Shown piece by piece: positions 23,617 to 29,956 of a DNA stretch of 38,638 nt; the first letter of the stretch is position 1, and every line of letters begins with the position of its first letter. Where the stretch lies: NCBI GenBank assembly GCA_965368335.1, contig CBDUMN010000027.1, positions 1 to 38,638 on the forward strand, read 5' to 3'. Both the position numbers and the translations under genes were made by a program. The notes under the pieces are model-generated. The model was not told where the DNA came from. It saw nothing but the letters and a program-made list of their open reading frames with translations, and made no database searches. This stretch comes from CBDUMN01 sp965368335 (GTDB lineage: Bacteria; Pseudomonadota; Alphaproteobacteria; Rhodospirillales; JAPHRK01).

Positions 23617-25182
23617 ATGCCGGATGTTTCCGGAGCGATGATGAATGCGGCCGACGCCATTCTGGGTGAAGGCATAGCCAAGGCTGGGCGTGACGGTGCG
23701 GCGCTGATGTTCGGTGGCCAGTCCCTGACCTATGGCGCTCTGGAAAAGCTGGTGAACAGGTTCGGCAACGCCTTAAAGGCGGCGGGAGTTATGCCGGGTG
23801 ATCGGGTGCTTTTTCTACTGAAAGATACGCCCGATTTCGTTGCGGCCTATTTGGCGACGCTGAAAATTGGCGGCGTGGCCATCGCCTTCAATATCCGCGC
23901 TTCGTCCAAAGACCTCGCTTTCGCCATCGAAGACAGCCAATGCAAGGTGCTGTTCATCGATGCCGAATTCGTCGGCGCTTACCGGCCGATCCGCAAGAGC
24001 TTGACGCAGGAACCCCTGGCCGTCGTCGCCAGCGCGGCGAGTGGCGAATACAAGACCATCGAAAACTTTGTCGAGGGGCAGCCCGAAACCCTGTCTTCGG
24101 AACTCTTGCCGCCCGACGCCATGGCTTTCTGGATCTATACCTCAGGCACCACCGGGCGGCCCAAGGCGACGGTTCATTTGCAAAGCCATGTGCTTATCGG
24201 CCATCGCCATCTGGTCGAGAATCTGGGCGTCAAACCGGGCGATAAAATCTTCATCACCTCGAAAATCTTCTTCGCCTATTCCCTGGGCCACGGCTTGATT
24301 GGCGGGCTGCGCGCCGGGGCGGCTCTTGTTCTGTTCGACGGCTGGCCCGACGCAGACTCGGTCGCCAGAGTGGTGGAGCGCTTCGAGCCGGACTATCTGT
24401 TCAGCGTTCCCACCTTCTATCGCAACCTGCTGCAGGGCGGGCAGGCGGAAGGGGCGGCGTTCAAGGCCGTGCGCCACTATGTTTCGGCGGGCGAAGCCTT
24501 GCCGCCGAGCCTTTGGAAGCAATGGCATGACGTCACCGGCGGTGAAATTCTCGAAGGCATTGGCGCGTCAGAGGCGACCTTCCTGTTTATCGCCTCGCGT
24601 CCCGATGCGATAAAACCCGGCGCTTGCGGCCAGTTGTTGCCTTGGGCCGAGGCTCGTCTGGTCGCCGATGATGGTTCCGAGATCGACGAACCGGACCGCG
24701 AAGGCATCCTTTGGGTGCGCATGGAAAGCAACATGTCGGAATACTGGGGGCGTCCCGATAAAACGGCCGAGTCCCTTGAGGACGGCTGGTACTGCACCGA
24801 CGATATGTTCTCCCGCGACGGGGAGGGATATTGGACCCACCATGGGCGTGGCGACGATATGCTGAAAATTTCCGGCCAGTGGGTCAGCCCGGTGGAAATC
24901 GAAGACGTGGCGCTGACGGTGCCGGGCGTTTCCGAAGCCGCCGTGGTCGGCGCGCCTAACGCCGATGGGTTGGTGCGTCTCGCTCTTTTCCTCGTCGCCG
25001 ATACGGGTGAAGCGGAACAAGACAAACTCACCGAGCAGGTCCAGACGGCGATTAAGGAACGCCTCTCCATCTATAAATGCCCGCGTATGGTCCACTATGT
25101 CGAAACCCTGCCGCGCACCCCGACCGGCAAGCTCCAGCGCTTCCAGCTACGCAAGATGGCCGAGGACACGACAACCGCCTAA
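23617..25182 (+). CDS. Benzoate-CoA-ligase-like acyl-CoA synthetase (ANL family)
   Basis: 521 residues from the ATG at 23617, which has GGGGGG about 8 bases upstream; starts at 23599 and 23638 are alternatives. The ANL A3 motif Y-T-S-G-T-T-G-R-P-K-A is near residue 173, S-K-I-F-F-A-Y-S-L-G-H-G-L near 210, the A8-type G-R-G-D-D-M-L-K-I-S-G-Q-W-V near 410, and the catalytic lysine in P-T-G-K-L-Q-R-F near 501. The middle region resembles the benzoate/aryl-CoA ligase branch. Reaction by family: carboxylate + ATP + CoA to acyl-CoA. No aromatic-degradation genes are nearby, so the substrate is uncertain. A palindromic operator precedes it. Confidence 0.85.
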   Translation: MPDVSGAMMNAADAILGEGIAKAGRDGAALMFGGQSLTYGALEKLVNRFGNALKAAGVMPGDRVLFLLKDTPDFVAAYLATLKIGGVAIAFNIRASSKDLAFAIEDSQCKVLFIDAEFVGAYRPIRKSLTQEPLAVVASAASGEYKTIENFVEGQPETLSSELLPPDAMAFWIYTSGTTGRPKATVHLQSHVLIGHRHLVENLGVKPGDKIFITSKIFFAYSLGHGLIGGLRAGAALVLFDGWPDADSVARVVERFEPDYLFSVPTFYRNLLQGGQAEGAAFKAVRHYVSAGEALPPSLWKQWHDVTGGEILEGIGASEATFLFIASRPDAIKPGACGQLLPWAEARLVADDGSEIDEPDREGILWVRMESNMSEYWGRPDKTAESLEDGWYCTDDMFSRDGEGYWTHHGRGDDMLKISGQWVSPVEIEDVALTVPGVSEAAVVGAPNADGLVRLALFLVADTGEAEQDKLTEQVQTAIKERLSIYKCPRMVHYVETLPRTPTGKLQRFQLRKMAEDTTTA

Positions 25183-25196
25183 ACCGGACTTTCTGC

Positions 25197-25226
25197 TTGC
25201 GATTCCCCCCCTCGGGGCCGTATAAC
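25197..25226 (+). promoter_or_regulatory. Candidate tRNA-Lys promoter
   Basis: TTGCGA (25197-25202), 18-base spacer, TATAAC (25221-25226). It ends about 20 bases before the mature tRNA 5' end. Confidence 0.55.
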
Positions 25227-25245
25227 CCCCGGCACGTCAAATGAC

Positions 25246-25321
<76 letters not shown>

Positions 25322-25329
25322 ATAAAATC

Positions 25330-25366
25330 AAAGGCTTAGGTCGGAAATGACCTGAGCCTTTTTGCT
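25330..25366 (+). terminator. Intrinsic terminator after tRNA-Lys
   Basis: AAAGGCTTAGGTC pairs with GACCTGAGCCTTT (one G-U) and is followed by a T-run. Confidence 0.8.
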
Positions 25367-25560
25367 TTTTGGTGCTTTAGGTAACATCTTAGTGATCTGA
25401 GATCGTAATCGTCTGGCAAGTTGGCCGAGCTCGGCATGCTTGAGTTCTTGCTCATTATTTAATTGTTGTTCAATGCCCACTAAGCTATTGGCAAATAACA
25501 CTTTATTCGGCTTTTTTTGGTTGTTGGACGGAGGGTATAAATAAGTAATAATACGGTTGT

Positions 25561-25705
25561 TTGACCTATAAGGTCATTATTAATTTATTTTTAAATGAAT
25601 TTTCAAAAATAAAAATATATTAATTTATATTATAAAATTAAAATTATTTGAAAAATAATTGTTTTTGTGGTACAACATTTATTGCCGAATATTTTTTCGG
25701 CAATA
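25561..25705. other. AT-rich intergenic block with two palindromes
   Basis: About 120 bases that are nearly all A/T, in an otherwise GC-rich window. At its left edge is TGACCT-ATA-AGGTCA (25562-25576), an operator-like inverted repeat. At its right edge is ATTGCCGAA...TTCGGCAAT (25681-25704), a 9-bp perfect hairpin just before the ribosome site of the next gene. The remaining gap, 25367-25560, shows nothing I recognise. Confidence 0.6.
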
Positions 25706-25721
25706 GAGCGGAGGGCTGAAA

Positions 25722-25952
25722 ATGTCCCTTAAGCACACCCCACAGGCACACCCCCATCCAATAAAAAGTGATGACAGCTATAAAACAAATAGCCAGGAGG
25801 CGGACAACTCCATAGATCCTGCAGCCGAAACCTTGAAAAAGTACGGCATCAAAAGAGTTCCTATAGACTATTTTCATATTGGAGCGTTTCGGTACACGAA
25901 TTTGGATGATGCCGTTGCTCAAGCAAAACGGCTGAATCGAGATGCGCCTTGA
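25722..25952 (+). CDS. Small protein coupled to a diguanylate cyclase
   Basis: 76 residues with a strong ribosome site (CGGAGGG). The first 30 residues are His/Lys/Ser-rich and probably disordered; the remainder (L-K-K-Y-G-I-K-R-V-P-I-D-Y-F-H-I-G) looks like a small folded domain ending in a helix with A-V-A-Q-A-K-R. The family is unknown to me. Its stop overlaps the proposed start of the GGDEF gene, so the two are likely co-translated and possibly act together. The upstream AT-rich leader with a hairpin suggests regulated expression. Confidence 0.7.
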   Translation: MSLKHTPQAHPHPIKSDDSYKTNSQEADNSIDPAAETLKKYGIKRVPIDYFHIGAFRYTNLDDAVAQAKRLNRDAP

Positions 25953-26920
25953 GTTCGTTGCACATTTCAATGACGCCGCATTCGAGCGAAGCATCTCCTC
26001 TAACTAAGCTGGCGGATTATGCCGAGCACCACCTAAAATTAGATCCGGATTTCGCTTGGCAGATCTTGGATTCTTTGCCTGTGGCACTGTTGATTTTGGA
26101 CCGTAACCTTCGCGTAGAGACGGCCAACCTTCGCTTCCATCAGTACTTTTCAGTGACACCCGAAAACGCCAAGAAGCAATTACTTCGTGAATTTGGCAAA
26201 GGAATTTGGAACGACAGGACTCTACTGGATTTGCTGAATCGCTTCGTCCATGAGGACATCGCAATTGTGAACTTTGAGCTAGACGTCAAGACACCCGCTC
26301 TCGGCAGAAGAACGTTCGTACTCGATGCGAAAAAAATTCAAGCTTCCAGAAACCGTGAAACCTTTTTTTTAGTGTCTTTTGAAGACGTCACAGACCGCAA
26401 AAAACTTGAAGAGGAAATGCGCCATCTCGCTCTGACCGATTCCCTGACGGGCCTTTCTAATCGTCGTAGCTTTGATGAAGCCCTGGATGATGCGGCAAAA
26501 TCAGATCGGCGCTTCAAACAAGGGACAGCGCTGCTACTCCTGGATTTAGATGGTTTCAAAGCGATCAATGACACATACGGCCATCCTGTTGGCGATGCTT
26601 TGTTAATGAGAGTAGCTATGCTGTTATCCAAGGGCCTTAGAGAAACGGACAAAGTCGCCCGATTTGGAGGCGATGAATTTGCGATAATTCTCAAAGGCAT
26701 AAAGGACATTCATGCAGCAAAAAACATGGCCCAACACTATGCGGAGACTCTATGCCAGCCCTTAATGATTAATAACCATGAGGTCTCTGTTAGCTGCAGT
26801 ATTGGAGTAGCCCACTTGTCAGTAGGTATGGAAAATGCCGTGGACCTACTTCGTCATGCGGACAGAGCCCTTTATCGCGCAAAGAAAAAAGGCGGCAACA
26901 CCTACAGTACGTATAGGTAG
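25949..26920 (+). CDS. PAS-GGDEF diguanylate cyclase
   Basis: 323 residues from a TTG that overlaps the preceding stop (TTGA); an ATG 21 bases further (25970) is an alternative start. A PAS-like sensor (about 35-150) is joined by a short linker to a GGDEF domain with intact G-G-D-E-F (240-244). The feedback-inhibition I-site R-E-T-D (231-234) sits five residues before it, as in active, product-regulated cyclases. No membrane segment, so a cytosolic sensor. Known activity: two GTP to cyclic di-GMP. It lies between a small unknown protein and a secreted repeat protein. Confidence 0.93.
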   Translation: MSSLHISMTPHSSEASPLTKLADYAEHHLKLDPDFAWQILDSLPVALLILDRNLRVETANLRFHQYFSVTPENAKKQLLREFGKGIWNDRTLLDLLNRFVHEDIAIVNFELDVKTPALGRRTFVLDAKKIQASRNRETFFLVSFEDVTDRKKLEEEMRHLALTDSLTGLSNRRSFDEALDDAAKSDRRFKQGTALLLLDLDGFKAINDTYGHPVGDALLMRVAMLLSKGLRETDKVARFGGDEFAIILKGIKDIHAAKNMAQHYAETLCQPLMINNHEVSVSCSIGVAHLSVGMENAVDLLRHADRALYRAKKKGGNTYSTYR

Positions 26921-27049
26921 CCAAGAGGCCATGCCCAGGCTTTTAAGCTTTACGTCACCAACGCCCCGAAGCATCAAATTACCTTGCGAACTAATTGGCC
27001 AAAGCACCAGTCTGCCTAAAAGTATCGCGAACAAAGGAAGAAAGACCCT

Positions 27050-27826
27050 ATGAACATATCACCAGAAGTTCGCGGTTTCGTATGCGCTCTAGCTTTTTTG
27101 CTTATTAGTCCGCTTATTTTTACCGGAGTTTCTTTTGCTCAAACCATTTCGGCGAAAGTCCCGGAGAATGCTCGCGCAAGGAGTTACTCGGACGGCTGGG
27201 ACTGTAATCGTGGTTTTAAAGAGAAAGACGGAACTTGCATAGAAATAGTTTTGCCCCAGAACGCCATCCTAACGAGTTATTCTTATGGGCGTGGCTGGGA
27301 ATGCAGTGAGGGGTTTCGGGAAGAGCACGAGACTTGCATAAAAGTTAAAGTGCCGCCGAAAGCATATGCAACTGAGGCATTTTACGGTCGCGGTTGGGAA
27401 TGCAATTGGGGCCATCACATTCTCAATGATGAGTGTGTCGCGGTCAATGTACCGCCAAATGCTTTTCTAGATTCGTCTGGTTCCGGCTGGGAATGCAATC
27501 GTCGCTATAAAAAGGCCGAAAGCAACTGCGTTGAAATCACTCTCCCCGCCAATGCCTATCTGACAAATGCCTCATATGGATCTGGCTGGGAATGCAGCCG
27601 AGGATATAGAGCGGAAGACGAGAAATGCACCAAGGTTATGGTACCCGCTAACGCCTATCTAGAAGCCTCAGGCGACAGCTGGAAATGTGAACGAGGCTAC
27701 AGGGAAAGTGATGGGAAATGTTTCATCCTAAAAATCCCAGAGAACGCCCACATCGGCTATTTTGGAAACGATTGGGATTGCAACAAGCCTTACCAAAAGA
27801 GGCGAGATGAATGTGTTCTTCCTTAA
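27050..27826 (+). CDS. Secreted cysteine-repeat protein (seven repeats)
   Basis: 258 residues, with AGGAAG upstream of the ATG. A signal peptide (hydrophobic about 9-28, cleavage near S-F-A-Q) is followed by seven tandem repeats of 31-33 residues. The pattern is [VLI]-P-x-[NK]-A, a short variable stretch, then G-W-[ED]-C-x-x-G-[YF], and a second Cys about 10 residues later, followed by hydrophobic residues. Each repeat has two cysteines (14 in total), consistent with one disulfide per repeat outside the cytoplasm. I do not recognise the family. It lies 129 bases after the GGDEF gene on the same strand; a role in an exported matrix or surface contact is speculation from that context. Confidence 0.8.
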   Translation: MNISPEVRGFVCALAFLLISPLIFTGVSFAQTISAKVPENARARSYSDGWDCNRGFKEKDGTCIEIVLPQNAILTSYSYGRGWECSEGFREEHETCIKVKVPPKAYATEAFYGRGWECNWGHHILNDECVAVNVPPNAFLDSSGSGWECNRRYKKAESNCVEITLPANAYLTNASYGSGWECSRGYRAEDEKCTKVMVPANAYLEASGDSWKCERGYRESDGKCFILKIPENAHIGYFGNDWDCNKPYQKRRDECVLP

Positions 27827-27827
27827 C

Positions 27828-27843
27828 GGGTCCTGACCCTAGG
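27828..27843. repeat. Short palindromic motif GGGTCCTGACCCTAGG (third copy)
   Basis: It starts two bases after the stop codon of the repeat protein. Same core as at 5297-5310 and 5899-5914. Confidence 0.5.
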
Positions 27844-27979
27844 TCTCATGGCACGGAGCACATCAAATCAAGCTGACGCAAAATAGCTCGTGATCGCCTC
27901 TTAACTTGGTCGCAAAACCCCTTGTCCAGGGTCAACAGGGCCGTTGGCGCGCGTTCTCGCCCTAAGGAGGAGTTTCGTA

Positions 27980-28426
27980 ATGGCAATTCGCACAAACACC
28001 AAAACGGTGACGTTCAATCACCCATTTCATCTTGCCGACATGGAGGAAATGCAGCCTGCCGGAGCCTATGAAATTGAAACGGACGAAGAGCTTATAGAAG
28101 GTCTTTCTTTCATGGCTTGGAGAAGAAAACGTTCTCTTATTCATCTTCACGGTACGACCGGAAACGTGAAACTGATGCAGGTGATGGAAGTCGATCCAAA
28201 AGAATTGGATGCCGCTTTGAGGCGCGACTCAGAACCACGGCAAGAGATAGACTTTGCCGCTCGTTTTGATGAGCCTGGCCAAGAGCCTAAAGCCGAAAGT
28301 GCTCCGGACACATCCAAAATCCTGCCCATAACAAAAACCATACTTCAATTGGCGGGAGAATTAAGACGGCGCGTCAAAACAGATCGTCTCTTCCGCGCCA
28401 TACGGGAAGGCCGGAACCCCAAATAG
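27980..28426 (+). CDS. Conserved small unknown protein, paralogue A
   Basis: 148 residues from the ATG at 27980, which has a near-perfect AAGGAGGAG ribosome site; a longer start at 27944 would sit before that site. The first 80 residues have a beta-rich pattern: V-T-F-N-H-P-F-H-L, E-M-Q-P-A-G-A-Y-E-I-E-T, G-L-S-F, then L-D-A-A-L-R-R-D. The rest is charged and probably disordered. It aligns with the 90-residue product of 29439-29711 over its N-terminal domain. I have an impression of similar short proteins in other Rhizobiales/Rhodospirillales but know no function. Confidence 0.75.
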   Translation: MAIRTNTKTVTFNHPFHLADMEEMQPAGAYEIETDEELIEGLSFMAWRRKRSLIHLHGTTGNVKLMQVMEVDPKELDAALRRDSEPRQEIDFAARFDEPGQEPKAESAPDTSKILPITKTILQLAGELRRRVKTDRLFRAIREGRNPK

Positions 28427-28642
28427 TCTCAACCATGTTGTGCCTAGTTGTAACAAAACCACCAGACTTCTTTCAGCCAGAGGTGGCGGCAAAGATTTAA
28501 TGCCATTGCAGTTCCCAAAGATTTCGTGGCCTTAAACTTGAGCCGCTGTATATGCATGCCATACTCCATGAAATGATTGGCAATAAAATAGTCAATAAAA
28601 ATAGAGCACTATACTTTTGTAAAAATAAAAAAAGAATATTAA

Positions 28643-28670
28643 TTGAAATTACGGGTTGTAGTGCTAATGT
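28643..28670 (+). promoter_or_regulatory. Candidate promoter in AT-rich block
   Basis: TTGAAA (28643-28648), 16-base spacer, TAATGT (28665-28670), at the end of an A/T-rich stretch (about 28560-28670). It lies 47 bases upstream of the 58-residue gene. Confidence 0.35.
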
Positions 28671-28716
28671 AATAAGGTGGCTGGATATCTTTTCAGCTAA
28701 ATGAAAGTGAAACAAA

Positions 28717-28893
28717 ATGTCATTCAAAGATTACGTTGCCAACGAGAATACAGCCAACCAATCCAAAGCCGTCGAGCCGTCAAAAGATGCTAAACAGGCT
28801 AAACGGCATGACAAGGTGGCCGATCAGCACGATAAAGCGGCCAATCCGGCACATAAGGCCGAAACCAAGGAAACGCCCGAGCCCAAATCTTAG
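28717..28893 (+). CDS. Tiny Lys/His-rich disordered protein
   Basis: 58 residues: M-S-F-K-D-Y-V-A-N-E-N at the start, then a strongly hydrophilic tail rich in Lys, Ala, Asp, His and Pro with a near-repeat H-D-K-V-A-D / H-D-K-A-A-N. No signal peptide or hydrophobic segment. The Shine-Dalgarno is weak (GAAAGTG region). A GC hairpin follows 10 bases after the stop, and an AT-rich promoter region precedes it. Codon content is clean and GC-rich in third positions, unlike the surrounding AT-rich DNA, which supports coding. Function unknown. Confidence 0.55.
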   Translation: MSFKDYVANENTANQSKAVEPSKDAKQAKRHDKVADQHDKAANPAHKAETKETPEPKS

Positions 28894-28902
28894 GGGGCCG
28901 TT

Positions 28903-28935
28903 GCGGGAGGGACTCTCCTCCCGCAGCTCCTAGTT
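28903..28935 (+). terminator. Hairpin after the 58-residue gene
   Basis: GCGGGAGG (28903-28910) and CCTCCCGC (28917-28924) form a perfect 8-bp stem with a 6-base loop; TAGTTTTG follows at a short distance. Confidence 0.55.
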
Positions 28936-28969
28936 TTGAGAGCGACGTTTTCCCTAACAGGCGAAACCA

Positions 28970-29353
28970 ATGCCAACAGGCCCTTCCTGCAATAATTCAG
29001 TCTTCTGTGATTTTCTTGTTTTAAATGAACCAGAGACGGCAGTGTCGTTTGAAGGCCTTCTGTCAAGGCAAGCGCATATTGTTGGCGCGACTTCTTTTTG
29101 TACCCACTCCCCAAGCAAGCCCAAAAAATCAAATCGTTCAACACCCATAAAGTTGGCAGGGCTTCCCCTTTATACAGGAACATTGGGGCGGAGAAAGGAG
29201 CCCAATCTTCGTCGTTGCCGGATTTGTGGATTTACCCACCTGGATGCCCCCTCTGCATACCCCATATGTTGCGGGAGACGGAAGGAAATGATCGCAGGCG
29301 CGACTGAACCGTTGAAATCGAGTCCCATCAGCCGATTTTTGCAGAAAATCTAG
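28970..29353 (+). CDS. Doubtful ORF with a rubredoxin-like knuckle
   Basis: 127 codons with no convincing ribosome site. Around residues 80-107 it reads L-R-R-C-R-I-C-G-F-T-H followed by D-A-P, then Y-P-I-C-C-G-R-R-K-E-M. This resembles the C-x-x-C-G-[YF]-x-H ... [C]-P-x-C-G-x-x-K-E zinc/iron knuckles of rubrerythrin-type domains, but the third cysteine position is Tyr and spacing is off by one. The first 70 residues resemble nothing. It may be the degraded end of a former gene or chance. The stretch 28936-29438 holds no better candidate. Confidence 0.3.
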   Translation: MPTGPSCNNSVFCDFLVLNEPETAVSFEGLLSRQAHIVGATSFCTHSPSKPKKSNRSTPIKLAGLPLYTGTLGRRKEPNLRRCRICGFTHLDAPSAYPICCGRRKEMIAGATEPLKSSPISRFLQKI

Positions 29354-29438
29354 GTTTGATGTTTCAGCAGGTACAGATTGCCAAGTTTCAGAAGGGTGTG
29401 CAGCCTGAATTTGAATAGCAAATGTTTGGGCAAAAGAA

Positions 29439-29711
29439 ATGAAAGCGAAAACCATCAGCAGCAGAGTGCATTTTTCTCACCAGTTCAATTTACCGGGGCG
29501 AAATGAGGCGTTTCCTCCTGGCGCATATGGTTTGGAGGAACGATACAAAAGAACCGGATTGATGTCTTGGTTCAAGATGAAGCTGTTATCAACCTGCATC
29601 AGAGTTTGCCGTGATCCCGGTATCAATGGCGAATTTGAAACCATTCACATTGATGCGGGGGCTCTGGAGACTTTGCTCCTCAAAGATAAACACCGCCTCG
29701 ACAAACTTTAA
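29439..29711 (+). CDS. Conserved small unknown protein, paralogue B
   Basis: 90 residues. It shares with the 27980-28426 product the order V-x-F-x-H-x-F-x-L, E-x-x-P-P/A-G-A-Y-x-[LI]-E, G-L, and a C-terminal A-L-x-x-x-L-L-x-x-D. It lacks the charged tail of paralogue A. Ribosome site weak (purine-rich AAAAGAA directly before the ATG). No known function. Separated from paralogue A by about 1 kb containing a tiny gene and a doubtful ORF. Confidence 0.65.
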   Translation: MKAKTISSRVHFSHQFNLPGRNEAFPPGAYGLEERYKRTGLMSWFKMKLLSTCIRVCRDPGINGEFETIHIDAGALETLLLKDKHRLDKL

Positions 29712-29867
29712 CTATATGGCCTGGCGACGGCAGCATCAAAATGCCGGTGAGGCCTGAGACGGCGTTGACCCGATTGAGTTTCACAAAATGAGGGCGACAA
29801 ATCGTAGACGTTCTTCCATAACCGAACTCTCTTTCCACGGCATCAACACCCCCAGCCAAATAGCCAA

Positions 29868-29915
29868 AAGTGTTACCCATGTGTCCGGTACAAAGCGTCA
29901 CCTATCTCTCAGGTC
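29868..29915 (+). mobile_element. IS481-end-like scar, copy 2
   Basis: TGTTACCCATGTGTCCGG followed by GTCACCTATCTCTCAGG. Aligns with copy 1 (10450-10497, opposite strand) at roughly three-quarters of positions by eye. No transposase nearby. Confidence 0.4.
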
Positions 29916-29922
29916 GGGCATC

Positions 29923-29955
29923 AACGCCTCGGCTAGCATTGCCGGGGCGTTTTGG
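29923..29955. terminator. Hairpin between paralogue B and the sensor kinase
   Basis: AACGCCTCGGC (29923-29933) pairs with GCCGGGGCGTT (29941-29951), an 11-bp stem with one G-U, with TTTTGG on the plus side. It lies between convergent genes. Confidence 0.5.
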
Positions 29956-29956
29956 T

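Noticed and set aside
27160..27820. Periodic DNA, possible CRISPR array
   Set aside because: The periodicity is of protein repeats with variable DNA and no spacers; it is explained by the seven-repeat protein.
28890..29183. 97-codon minus-strand frame
   Set aside because: No ribosome site, no recognisable content, and it overlaps the hairpin after the 58-residue gene.
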